A stretch of DNA of 64,000 nt from Campylobacter sp. VBCF_01 NA2 (lineage in GTDB: Bacteria; Campylobacterota; Campylobacteria; Campylobacterales; Campylobacteraceae): contig NZ_CP115607.1 of assembly GCF_027797205.1 (NCBI RefSeq), positions 124,001 to 188,000 on the forward strand, in the 5' to 3' direction. Under the pieces are notes generated by a model. It searched no databases. It saw nothing but the letters and a program-made list of their open reading frames with translations, and had not been told where the DNA came from. The translations under genes were made by a program, and so were the position numbers. Shown here one piece after another: positions 36,601 through 47,332 of this stretch. The stretch's first letter is position 1. Every line of letters begins with the position of its first letter.

Positions 36601-37777
36601 GAAGCGAAGAAATCGATTTTAACGAGCTTTTAAGCAGGGCAGATAGAGCGATGTATCGCGCTAAAACGAGCGGAAAAAATAGATATTGTATCTTTGATAA
36701 AGAGAATTTTGACGATTTGCAAATCAGCGAGGAAAGGCTGAAAAAATCTATCGAAAACAACGAATTTTTCATGCTTTATCAGCCTATCATTGACGATAAA
36801 GACAAAATTTACGGCTACGAGCTTTTGTTAAGATGGCGACGCGAAAATTTGGGCGTTTTGTTGCCTAGCGACTTTTTATTTGATATCAGAGAGCCGAAAC
36901 TTGAAATTTTAATCTCTAAATTTTCATTTACCCAAATGCTGAAATTTAACAAAGAGACAAATTCTCTCTGCTCGATAAATATCAGCCTAGAAGTGCTAAA
37001 AAGCGATGAATTTTACCATTTCGCTTCGCGCGCGATAGAAAAATACGCGCCAAAGACTGAGCTATTTATGTTTGAAATCACCGATTTTAACGACAGAACT
37101 GCGGCTGATTTTAAACTCATTAGACAAAGATACGCTGATTTTGGCATTAAATTTGCTCTAAATAATGCAAATCACCAAAATTCAAAATACCTAAAAGGTA
37201 TGCCTTTTGATATCATTAAAATCGATATGAGGCTCTGCCTAGATGTCGCCAAAAAGCGCGAAGGTATAAAAAATCTGCTAGATTTGGTGAAATACTTGCG
37301 CGGCGAATTGAAATTTGAAAAACTAGGCGCGCAGGGTATCGAAAACGCGCTCTCACGCCGTTTGCTTAAAAATTTCAAATTTAATTTTATGCAAGGAAAT
37401 TTCCTCGGAAAAGCCGTCGATAGAAGGGAAATCACCGCTATCATCGCCAAGCTAAAAGAGGCCAAGGGCGCTAAACCAATCACAAAAGATGAGTTTGAAA
37501 ACTTTTTGATTGCCCTTGATTACAAAAATATCGCGCTTGAATTTTTAGAAAACGCAGAACACGGCGATATCACTGATCTTCGCTTCGAAGTTTTCCAAGA
37601 AGAAATCAAAGAGATCAAAACCAGAATCGAAAAATCCACAAGCCATAAATTTATGCTAAATACAGAAATTAATAAGCAAATTTTGGATATTCTTGCGCTT
37701 GAATTTGAAGATTTACAAAACTTCATTACAAAATACAAAGCGCGAGTAGATAAGTTTATACTAAATTTGGAGGAATC

Positions 37778-37781
<4 letters not shown>
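33672..37781 (+). CDS. Membrane-bound PAS-GGDEF-EAL signalling protein (cyclic-di-GMP)
   Basis: 1369 residues. Membrane helix at 11-33, periplasmic sensor domain to ~257, second helix ~259-281, several PAS-like domains (about 340-860), GGDEF domain (about 860-1020) and EAL-like domain (about 1030-1270) with a helical tail. The diguanylate cyclase site RLGGDEF (925-929) is intact, with inhibitory I-site R916-K-G-D919. The EAL domain is degraded: the EAL motif is E1050-L-L, the metal-binding Asp-Asp pair is Asn1164-Asn1165, and the AEGVE segment reads AQGIE. So cyclase activity is predicted, phosphodiesterase activity is not. Stop overlaps the next gene. Confidence 0.9.
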
Positions 37782-39888
<2,107 letters not shown>

Positions 39889-39900
39889 GAAAGGCGGATA

Positions 39901-40452
39901 ATGCGAATACAACTAGCACATGTTCCATACATAGCGCAAAAAATTGCGATAGATATATTAAATTCTGGCATGGTTACACTTAGCTCTGGCGTCGAGCCCA
40001 TAGCCAAGGTAGCCTCAGAAATCATCAAAACTGATTTGCAAAAAGAAAAAGCCATAGACGAGCGCGCTAACGAGCTAATGGACGAGAGAATCGATGAATT
40101 TGACGAAATGAATGTAAATAAAAAAGATATGTTTTGGCTCATCAAGCGCAAGCTTGCCGCACAAGAGAATTTCGAGCTGATTTTCGAGGATAGATACTCA
40201 AATATTTCGCATGAAATTTTAGAGACAATTTGGAAGAAAAATTTAGTAGATTATCAAGTGAGCGAAAATCGCATCAAAACTATAATTTACAACTCAATCG
40301 AGGGGTATTTGAAAATTTACAAAAAAATCGAAGAAGATGTCTATGAACTCATGCAAGGACATGGAAAAAAGCTAATCCCAGGCACCGAGGAATACGAGCT
40401 TGTGTTTGCGCAAACTTACGAAAAAGAGCTTAAAAAAAGAGGTATGCTGTGA
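39901..40452 (+). CDS. DUF507-family protein
   Basis: 183 residues, acidic and helical, beginning MRIQLAHVPYIAQKIAIDI. Two similar helical halves are apparent (residues 1-85 and 95-183). DUF507 proteins are widespread in Campylobacterota and Aquificae with unknown role. Stop overlaps the carA start. Confidence 0.85.
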   Translation: MRIQLAHVPYIAQKIAIDILNSGMVTLSSGVEPIAKVASEIIKTDLQKEKAIDERANELMDERIDEFDEMNVNKKDMFWLIKRKLAAQENFELIFEDRYSNISHEILETIWKKNLVDYQVSENRIKTIIYNSIEGYLKIYKKIEEDVYELMQGHGKKLIPGTEEYELVFAQTYEKELKKRGML

Positions 40453-41567
40453 AAGCGTATGTTTATTTAGAAAACGGCGTGTTTTTGGAGGCAAAGGCGT
40501 TTGGCAAGGGTGGAAGTGCCTTTGGCGAGCTTGTATTTAACACCTCTATTACAGGATATGAAGAAATCATCTCAGATCCTAGCTATGCTGGGCAGTTTAT
40601 AGTATTCACTATGCCAGAAATCGGCATTGTAGGCACGAACAGCGACGATGAGGAGAGTGGCAAAATCCACGCTAGCGGAATTTTTATCCGCGAGTTTAAC
40701 AACACTCCCTCAAATTTCAGATCCGAGCAAAATTTGGAAGAGTATTTCATCAAAAACGGCAAATTTGGCGTATATGATATAGATACGAGATATCTTACAA
40801 AAATGCTTCGCGATGAGGGAAATTTGCGGGTTTTTGTCTCGACTGAAATCAGTGACAAGGAAACCTTGAAAAAAGCTCTTCAAGACTCAGCTAGGATTGA
40901 AGAGGTCAATTATGTCAGCATTGTAAGCACCAAAACCCCATATATCCATGAAAAAGGCCATTGGGATGCAGTCAAGGGCGCTTATAGCACGCCGAAAAAA
41001 AATGGCAAAAAAATTGCTGTAATGGATTATGGTGTAAAGCGAAATATCCTAAATGAGCTTTGCGATTTAGGCCTTAGCGTGGAGGTTTTCCCGTATAATA
41101 CTAAGGCAAAAACGCTGATTGATAAATTTAACTCTGGCGAAATTCACGGCGTATTTTTATCAAACGGCCCTGGCGAGCCAAAAATGCTAAAAGACGAAAT
41201 CGCGCAAATCAAAGAGATAATCGAGGCTAGGATTCCGATTTTTGGCATTTGCCTTGGTCATCAGCTGCTTTCAAACGCTATGGGCTATGAGACATACAAA
41301 CTCAAATTTGGCCAGCACGGCGCAAATCACCCTGTGCAAAATTTGTTTAACAAATCTATCGAAATCACAGCGCAAAACCACAATTATAATGTGCCAGAAT
41401 CCATAGCTGAGATTTGCGATATCACGCACAGAAATCTATTTGACGGCACGATTGAGGGCGTGAGATACAAAAACTACCCTGTTTTTTCAGTCCAACACCA
41501 CCCAGAAGCGAGTGCCGGACCAAACGAAAGTAAATACATTTTCAAAGAATTTTTAGAAATTTTATGA
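40449..41567 (+). CDS. carA: Carbamoyl-phosphate synthase small subunit
   Basis: Glutaminase subunit for carbamoyl phosphate used in arginine and pyrimidine synthesis. 372 residues, GTG start. Catalytic cysteine in FGICLGHQLLSNAMG; histidine-glutamate in VQHHPEASAGP; N-terminal NTSITGYEEIISDPSYAGQ is conserved. carB is not in the window. Confidence 0.97.
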   Translation: MKAYVYLENGVFLEAKAFGKGGSAFGELVFNTSITGYEEIISDPSYAGQFIVFTMPEIGIVGTNSDDEESGKIHASGIFIREFNNTPSNFRSEQNLEEYFIKNGKFGVYDIDTRYLTKMLRDEGNLRVFVSTEISDKETLKKALQDSARIEEVNYVSIVSTKTPYIHEKGHWDAVKGAYSTPKKNGKKIAVMDYGVKRNILNELCDLGLSVEVFPYNTKAKTLIDKFNSGEIHGVFLSNGPGEPKMLKDEIAQIKEIIEARIPIFGICLGHQLLSNAMGYETYKLKFGQHGANHPVQNLFNKSIEITAQNHNYNVPESIAEICDITHRNLFDGTIEGVRYKNYPVFSVQHHPEASAGPNESKYIFKEFLEIL

Positions 41568-42226
41568 TTAGTTTTTTTGCTATCATACCCGCCACGCTAA
41601 TGCTGAGCTTGACGCACTGCATTGGCATGTGCGGGGGCTTTGTGATAGCTTATAATGCAAAACTAGCTAGCCTTAGCAGGGCTAGGGCGTTTTTTTTCTC
41701 GCTTGTTTATCAAATTTGCAGAATTTTCGCTTATATCATGCTTGGCGCGCTTGGTGGGGCATTTGGCTCGGTTATAGTTTTTAGCGATAAAACAGCTGGT
41801 TTTATGCAGTTTTGCGTGGGAATTTTATTGATTATTTTTGGCGTTGCGCTATTAAAACGGGGCGTGCTTTTAAAATTTATCGAAAATCAAAAAATTTATA
41901 ATCTTTTTTTAGCCAAACCAATGAAATTCGCCCTTGGCAGGGAGGATATTTTGGGGTTTTGTCTGCTTGGGTTTTTAAACGGACTTTTGCCATGTGGGCT
42001 AGTATATACCTATCTAGCCATGGCGATAATGAGCCACGATGCCATGCAGGGCGCGCTTGTAATGGCGGTTTTTGGATTATCTACCTTGCCTGCGCTATTA
42101 GCTTTTGGTGGCGTGGCGAATTTCATCAGCGCAAAATTTTCGCGCGCTATGCTTTATATCTCTTCATTTATCATAATTATTTTTGGAATTTATTGGGCTT
42201 ATTGTGGATTTATTCTCACAAGATAA
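41564..42226 (+). CDS. SafE/UreH-type membrane protein with HCIGMCGG motif
   Basis: 220 residues with six helices. Conserved elements: THCIGMCGGFV in helix 1 and NGLLPCGLVYTYLAMA in helix 4, the two signatures of the sulfite-exporter TauE/SafE-like, DsbD-related group. In many Proteobacteria members of this group lie next to cbb3 oxidase genes and are thought to help metal or thiol handling in its assembly. Here it precedes the regulator and ccoNOQP. Start overlaps carA stop. Confidence 0.8.
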   Translation: MISFFAIIPATLMLSLTHCIGMCGGFVIAYNAKLASLSRARAFFFSLVYQICRIFAYIMLGALGGAFGSVIVFSDKTAGFMQFCVGILLIIFGVALLKRGVLLKFIENQKIYNLFLAKPMKFALGREDILGFCLLGFLNGLLPCGLVYTYLAMAIMSHDAMQGALVMAVFGLSTLPALLAFGGVANFISAKFSRAMLYISSFIIIIFGIYWAYCGFILTR

Positions 42227-42291
42227 ATTTTTTAAGTCTTATATAAGTTAAATTTTGAAAAAATGACAAATTACATTTTAAGGGGCGTTTT

Positions 42292-42978
42292 ATGAGTGAT
42301 ATTTTAAAAAATTTAAGCATATTGTTGGTCGAAGATGAGAGTAAGATGAGAAACTCTCTAAGAAATACATTTGAAGGGATTTTTAAAAATGTCTATGAGG
42401 CCAAAGACGGCGTAGAGGGACTTAAAAAATTTAAAAAATACAATCCAAATTTGGTCGTTACGGATATTTTGATGCCTATCGAAGACGGGCTTGAAATGAC
42501 ACGCCAAATCAAACAAATCTCCCCAGATACCCCAGTTGTCGTGCTTAGCGGATTTAGCGAGAAGGCTCAGCTTTTAGGCGCAATCGAGGCAGGTGTAGCC
42601 AAATACTTTATAAAACCAGTTGATATGGAAGAATTTAAAGAAGCGATAAAAAGCCTAATGAGCGCGAAACTTAGCGTTAGTAGCGTGGTAGAAATTTCAG
42701 GCGGATATAGTTTTGATCCGCTAAAAAGGGTCTTAACTCACGGCGAAGAGGAAATTTCGCTTACGAAAAAAGAGTTAGCCTTCATTTCGCTTTTGGTTTC
42801 GCGAATCGATACTTTGGTCTTGCACGAAGAGATTAAACGATATGTTTGGGCGAACGACAACTCAGTCTCAGATGTGGCAATCAGAACTTTTATCAAACGA
42901 ATTCGAGATAAAATCGGCGCAGATGTTATCAAAAATATCCCAAGTTTGGGCTATAAAATCGAATCTAAAAAAGAGTAA
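42292..42978 (+). CDS. OmpR-family response regulator upstream of cbb3 oxidase genes
   Basis: 228 residues. Receiver domain with acidic pair E14/D15, phospho-acceptor D58 (VVTDILMP), S86 and K108; C-terminal winged-helix domain (about 130-228) with ISLTKKELAFISLLV and VAIRTFIKRIRDKIG. No histidine kinase gene is adjacent, although the C. jejuni homologue Cj1491c has one (Cj1492c) next to it. Position suggests it regulates ccoNOQP. Confidence 0.9.
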   Translation: MSDILKNLSILLVEDESKMRNSLRNTFEGIFKNVYEAKDGVEGLKKFKKYNPNLVVTDILMPIEDGLEMTRQIKQISPDTPVVVLSGFSEKAQLLGAIEAGVAKYFIKPVDMEEFKEAIKSLMSAKLSVSSVVEISGGYSFDPLKRVLTHGEEEISLTKKELAFISLLVSRIDTLVLHEEIKRYVWANDNSVSDVAIRTFIKRIRDKIGADVIKNIPSLGYKIESKKE

Positions 42979-43027
42979 AATTTTAGTTGATAAAAATGTC
43001 ACAAGTTTAAAACTTTTGCAAACAAAA

Positions 43028-43071
43028 AGTTAATAAAAAGTCAAATTTAAGCTTTTTAAAACTTATTAACT
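43028..43071. promoter_or_regulatory. Candidate operator: 9 bp inverted repeat upstream of ccoN
   Basis: AGTTAATAA (43028-43036) and TTATTAACT (43063-43071) are exact reverse complements separated by 26 bases. The right arm ends two bases before the ccoN -10 box, so a bound protein would contact the promoter. The adjacent response regulator is the natural candidate ligand. Confidence 0.45.
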
Positions 43072-43073
43072 CT

Positions 43074-43079
43074 TATAAT
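43074..43079 (+). promoter_or_regulatory. ccoN: -10 box of the ccoNOQP operon
   Basis: TATAAT in CTCTTATAATCC, 48 bases before the ccoN ATG; AAGGAGGG ribosome site at 43118-43125. Confidence 0.65.
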
Positions 43080-43127
43080 CCTCCATAAAGTTTCTCGACT
43101 TTTAACCAAATTTTAAAGGAGGGTTTT

Positions 43128-44612
43128 ATGAATCCTGAACAGGCATTACGCAGTGGCAAGATGCTAAGCTACGATTATACAGTGGCAAAATTGTTTTTGT
43201 ATTCTACTCTTGCATTTGGTATCATCGGTATGCTTATAGGCACGCTTATAGCATTTCAGCTAGCATATCCAGATCTTAACTACTTGCTTGGAGAGTATGG
43301 TACATTTGGCAGACTTAGACCATTACACACAAATGGTGTCATTTATGGTTTTATGCTATCTGGAATTTGGGCTACATGGTATTATGTAGGACAGAGAGTT
43401 TTAAAAGCATCGATGAGCGAATCAAAATTTTTGATGTGCGTGGGTAAATTGCACTTTGTGATTTATATCCTAATCATCTTACTCGCTGTGGTTTCGCTTT
43501 TGGCTGGTGTAACAACATCAAAAGAGTATTCTGAGTTAGAGTGGCCTATCGATATTTTGGTTGTTGTCGTGTGGGTTTTGTGGGGAATTAGCATTTTTGG
43601 TCTAATCGGTATCAGACGCGAAAAAACGCTTTATATCTCTGTTTGGTATTATATCGCTACCTTCCTTGGCGTTGCTATGCTATATTTGTTTAACAACATG
43701 GAAATCCCAACTAGATTGCTTACTGGCATGGGTAGCTGGATACACTCTGTATCAATGTATGCTGGCACAAACGACGCTATGGTTCAATGGTGGTTCGGTC
43801 ACAACGCCGTTGCGTTTGTATTTACCGTAGCGATTATCGCCGAAATTTATTATTTCTTGCCAAAAGAGAGCGGTCAGCCGATTTTCTCATACAAACTATC
43901 TTTGTTCTCATTTTGGGGATTGATGTTTATCTACCTATGGGCTGGCGGTCACCACCTTATCCATGGACCAGTTCCTGATTGGGTTCAGACAATGGGTTCG
44001 GTTTTCTCTGTCGTTTTGATTTTGCCATCTTGGGGAACAGGTATTAATATGCTCCTTACAATGAGAGGCGAGTGGAATCAGCTAAGAGAGAGTCCGCTAA
44101 TCAAATTTATGATTTTGGCTTCTACTTTCTATCTATTCTCTACTTTGGAAGGTCCAATCCTTTCTGTCAAATCAGTAAATGCCCTAGCGCACTTTACAGA
44201 TTGGATCCCAGGACATGTTCATGACGGCACACTTGGCTGGGTTGGATTTATGACAATCGCTGCTATGTATCACATGGTGCCTAGAATGTTTAAAAGAGAG
44301 CTTTATTCAAAATCTTTAATGACAGCTCAATTTTGGATCCAAACAACAGGCGTTGTGCTATTTTTCAGCTCAATGTGGATTGCTGGTATCACACAAGGTA
44401 TGATGTGGAGAGCAACTGATGATTATGGCAACTTGCTATACTCATTTATAGATACAGTTAGCGCGCTAGTTCCTTATTATTGGATTAGAGCGATTGGTGG
44501 TTTATTATACTTCATAGGTTTGTGTATGTTTGTATATAATATCTTGATGTCTATTCGCGCAGGCAGAAGCTTAGACCAAGAGCCTAGAAGCGCTTCACCT
44601 ATGGCTGCGTAA
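43128..44612 (+). CDS. ccoN: cbb3-type cytochrome c oxidase subunit I
   Basis: Catalytic heme-copper subunit, 494 residues with about 12 helices. Heme and copper ligands appear in PLHTNGVIYGF, QWWFGHNAVAFVFTVAI, WAGGHHLIHGPVPDW and PGHVHDGTLGWVGFMTIAAMYHMVP. cbb3 oxidases have high oxygen affinity and suit microaerobic growth. Confidence 0.98.
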   Translation: MNPEQALRSGKMLSYDYTVAKLFLYSTLAFGIIGMLIGTLIAFQLAYPDLNYLLGEYGTFGRLRPLHTNGVIYGFMLSGIWATWYYVGQRVLKASMSESKFLMCVGKLHFVIYILIILLAVVSLLAGVTTSKEYSELEWPIDILVVVVWVLWGISIFGLIGIRREKTLYISVWYYIATFLGVAMLYLFNNMEIPTRLLTGMGSWIHSVSMYAGTNDAMVQWWFGHNAVAFVFTVAIIAEIYYFLPKESGQPIFSYKLSLFSFWGLMFIYLWAGGHHLIHGPVPDWVQTMGSVFSVVLILPSWGTGINMLLTMRGEWNQLRESPLIKFMILASTFYLFSTLEGPILSVKSVNALAHFTDWIPGHVHDGTLGWVGFMTIAAMYHMVPRMFKRELYSKSLMTAQFWIQTTGVVLFFSSMWIAGITQGMMWRATDDYGNLLYSFIDTVSALVPYYWIRAIGGLLYFIGLCMFVYNILMSIRAGRSLDQEPRSASPMAA

Positions 44613-44622
44613 GGAGAGAAAG

Positions 44623-45315
44623 ATGTTTAGTTGGTTAGAAAAAAATCCGTTCTTTTTTGCGGTTGGTGTTTTTGTAGTCATCGCTTATGCTGGTATCGTT
44701 ACGATTTTGCCAGATTTTGCTAATAGCGCTCGTCCAATTGAGGGCAAACAACCATATACTGTTTTGCAACTCGCTGGTCGCCATGTCTATATCCAAGAGA
44801 GCTGTAATGCCTGCCACTCACAACTTATCCGTCCGTTTAAATCAGAAACTGACAGATATGGTGATTATTCAAAAAGTGGTGAATTTGCTTATGATAGACC
44901 ATTTTTATGGGGTTCGAAAAGAACTGGTCCAGATCTTGCTAGGGTCGGACGCAACAGAACCACAGGCTGGCATGAAACTCACATGAAAGATCCAAAAGTC
45001 CTAGTCGGCAAATCAATCATGCCTGCATACAAATCTATGTTTAAGAAAAACGCAGATATGCAAACAGCCTATGCTGAGGCTTTGACGATTAAAAAAGCCT
45101 TCAATGTCCCTTATGATACAGCTGGCGCACCAAAGCTCGAAGCTGATCCTAGCAAGGACGCTATGTCAAATTTCGAAAGCTATAAAGCTGAAATGATGGC
45201 AGAGGCTGAGGCAATCGTTAATGATATGCGCGACGAAGATGTCAAAGCGGCATTTAAAAACGGCGAAATACGCGAAATCGTTGCGTTAATAGCATATTTA
45301 AATAGCTTAAAATAG
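44623..45315 (+). CDS. ccoO: cbb3-type cytochrome c oxidase subunit II (monoheme)
   Basis: 230 residues: N-terminal membrane anchor and one heme c site C61-N-A-C64-H65 with LIRPFKSETDRYGDYS after it; methionine in KSIMPAYKSMF is a likely axial ligand. Confidence 0.97.
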   Translation: MFSWLEKNPFFFAVGVFVVIAYAGIVTILPDFANSARPIEGKQPYTVLQLAGRHVYIQESCNACHSQLIRPFKSETDRYGDYSKSGEFAYDRPFLWGSKRTGPDLARVGRNRTTGWHETHMKDPKVLVGKSIMPAYKSMFKKNADMQTAYAEALTIKKAFNVPYDTAGAPKLEADPSKDAMSNFESYKAEMMAEAEAIVNDMRDEDVKAAFKNGEIREIVALIAYLNSLK

Positions 45316-45325
45316 GGGGTTTGCG

Positions 45326-45544
45326 ATGAGTGCTGATTTCATTAGAGAGTTACAAGCTTATGGCTTTATAGCTTTTGTCATATTGGCCTGCCTTGGAGTT
45401 TATGGATACTGGTTTCATTTAAAACACTCTGAAAAAACAGGGCGCAGAAACTACGAAAAGTATGCAAATTTGGCGCTTGATGATGAGCTTGGCAGTGAAA
45501 TCATAGAGTCTCGCACACCTACGAAAGAAGAAAAAGGAAAATGA
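45326..45544 (+). CDS. ccoQ: cbb3-type cytochrome c oxidase subunit CcoQ
   Basis: 72 residues, one membrane helix (FIAFVILACLGVYGYWF) and a charged cytoplasmic tail. Identified by size, single helix and position between ccoO and ccoP. Confidence 0.9.
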   Translation: MSADFIRELQAYGFIAFVILACLGVYGYWFHLKHSEKTGRRNYEKYANLALDDELGSEIIESRTPTKEEKGK

Positions 45545-45545
45545 T

Positions 45546-46397
45546 ATGAAATGGCTAAATTTAAGCGATAATGTTAATGTTGCGGCGCTGATAGCGTCGT
45601 TTATACTTGTCGCAGTTACGGCTTTTATCGTTAAAAAATATGCTGGTCAAAGTAAAAGCTTAAACGAAACCACTGAGACAACTGGCGAAGATTTTGACGG
45701 AATTGCCGAGCTAAAAAATGGCTTGCCAAAAGGCTGGGCTATATGTTTTGTTTTGATGTTTGTCTATGCGTTAGTGTATTTTTTCATCGCTTATCCGCTA
45801 AATTCTTACTCACAAATCGGCGAGTATAACGATGAGGTAAAAGAACACAACGCTAAATTTGAAAAAACCTATGCAAACGCTGATAGCACTACGCTAAAAG
45901 CTATGGGCGAATCGGTGTATTTGGTGCAATGCTCACAATGCCACGGACTTGACGGCGATGGAATCGATGGCGAGTCTGCTGACCTTACTAAATGGGGCAA
46001 AGAAGCTGGTATAATTGACGCTATCAACAAAGGCTCAAAAGGCCTAAATTATCCACTTGGCGAAATGCCAGCAGGTATGGTTAGCCCTGAGGACGCAAAA
46101 GCAGTAGCGGCATTTATGGCAAAAGAAATTTCTAGCCTAAAAGCTACAAAAAATGAAAATTTGGTTGAAAAAGGTAGAGAGCTATGGCCTACTTGCGCTG
46201 CTTGCCATGGTGATGACGGCAAGGGTATGGACGGCTCAGCGCCAGATCTTAGCAAATACGGCTCGGCTGAATTTAGCGTCGATGTGCTAAATCGTGGCAA
46301 AAAAGGCTTCATCGGCACAATGCCAGCCTTTGATGACGGGCGTTTAAACGATGTGCAAAAACGCGCCGTTGGCGAGTATATCAACTCTATCAAATAA
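45546..46397 (+). CDS. ccoP: cbb3-type cytochrome c oxidase subunit III (diheme)
   Basis: 283 residues. Two membrane helices near the N-terminus, then two cytochrome c domains with C129-S-Q-C-H and C217-A-A-C-H. The methionine ligands fall in LGEMPAGM and IGTMPAFDD. Confidence 0.97.
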   Translation: MKWLNLSDNVNVAALIASFILVAVTAFIVKKYAGQSKSLNETTETTGEDFDGIAELKNGLPKGWAICFVLMFVYALVYFFIAYPLNSYSQIGEYNDEVKEHNAKFEKTYANADSTTLKAMGESVYLVQCSQCHGLDGDGIDGESADLTKWGKEAGIIDAINKGSKGLNYPLGEMPAGMVSPEDAKAVAAFMAKEISSLKATKNENLVEKGRELWPTCAACHGDDGKGMDGSAPDLSKYGSAEFSVDVLNRGKKGFIGTMPAFDDGRLNDVQKRAVGEYINSIK

Positions 46398-46407
46398 AGG
46401 GGCGATT

Positions 46408-46629
46408 ATGGAAAATGTAAAAAGATCGGTTTTTGCGCTAAATGGCGTAACTGGAATGCTAATCGCAACTGCGCTTTTGCTGGCGATTCTTGCATGCCTT
46501 ACCTGCCTTGGCATTAAGACACAGCAAGCCGTCATGGATAAGCCTTATGAGCTAAAAGATATTAGCTCTGTAAGCGAAAAAAGCTCAGTCGATACGCAAA
46601 AAAAAGTATTTGTGATAAAGGATAAGTGA
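46408..46629 (+). CDS. DUF4006-family small membrane protein
   Basis: 73 residues from ATG 46408 (MENVKRSVFALNG), preceded by AAGGGG. One membrane helix (MLIATALLLAILACLTCLG) and a charged tail. DUF4006 members accompany cbb3 oxidase genes in Campylobacterota (Cj1486c from memory). A longer in-frame start inside ccoP is rejected. Confidence 0.85.
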   Translation: MENVKRSVFALNGVTGMLIATALLLAILACLTCLGIKTQQAVMDKPYELKDISSVSEKSSVDTQKKVFVIKDK

Positions 46630-46733
46630 TGAGTGATGCATTGATTGAAAAATTGATTTTACTTGGTTGTATCGCTTTGGCTGTGGCAACTGCTGCCTCT
46701 GTTTTGACTAGAAATATCCTATTTATCGGTTAA
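46629..46733 (+). CDS. 34-residue membrane microprotein in the cbb3 operon
   Basis: Starts with an ATG that shares one base with the DUF4006 stop (TGATG) and stops with TAA sharing one base with the next ATG (TAATG). It encodes a single hydrophobic helix flanked by charges (N-terminus MSDALIEKLILLGCIALAVA, then TAASVLTRNILFIG). Perfect coupling on both sides and codon use like its neighbours argue that it is translated. Function unknown; a CcoS-like or oxidase-associated single-helix subunit is possible. Confidence 0.75.
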   Translation: MSDALIEKLILLGCIALAVATAASVLTRNILFIG

Positions 46734-47332
46734 TGAGAGCAATTTTTGCGATTTTTTGCCTGTGCATTTTAGCGCAGGCAAAATTTGTTTTAAACACAGG
46801 CGAGATTATCACGCCTATGCTTGCAGAAAAAATCGAAATTCTAGGCGCTGAGACGCAGGATAAAACCGGCGTAGGCGTCTATGTCCTAGCCACGAAGAGC
46901 CTTGGTGGCGCAAGCTTAGAAAATTATGCCCTAAATTTCGCTTCGAATTTAAGCTCGCCTTATGCGCTTTTAGTCTTTGCCGAGGCTGAGCATAAGGTCG
47001 AAATTTACGGCTCGCCTGAGGCGTTAGCGCTTTTTGATAGAGAGCAAATTTTAAGTGTGGGAAGCCGTGGGCGCATAATCCCAATCATCGCTTCGCAAAA
47101 AAAAGATCTAAACCAAACCCAAAAAATCGGCGTTTATAACGCTGCGCTTTTAAACGGATATGCCGAGATTTGCGACCAAATCGCCGCTTCAAAGGGTGTG
47201 AGCTTGGAGAATTCTATCGGCAATACAAACAACAATTTCATAAATTTCTTGCGCTATATTTTTTACGCGACGCTGATTTTCGCGCTGGGCTCATATCTAT
47301 ACAAAAAAGGCAGAAAAAATGGCGCAAAATAA
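46733..47332 (+). CDS. TPM-domain-like membrane protein
   Basis: 199 residues: signal peptide (MRAIFAIFCLCILAQA), an extracytoplasmic domain with the TPM-like pattern (KTGVGVYVLATKSLGG, SPYALLVFAEAEHKVEIYGS), then a C-terminal membrane helix (YIFYATLIFALGSYLY) and basic tail. TPM-domain proteins are associated with respiratory-chain or photosystem maintenance. Assignment is by pattern only. Overlaps the next gene by 14 bases. Confidence 0.65.
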   Translation: MRAIFAIFCLCILAQAKFVLNTGEIITPMLAEKIEILGAETQDKTGVGVYVLATKSLGGASLENYALNFASNLSSPYALLVFAEAEHKVEIYGSPEALALFDREQILSVGSRGRIIPIIASQKKDLNQTQKIGVYNAALLNGYAEICDQIAASKGVSLENSIGNTNNNFINFLRYIFYATLIFALGSYLYKKGRKNGAK

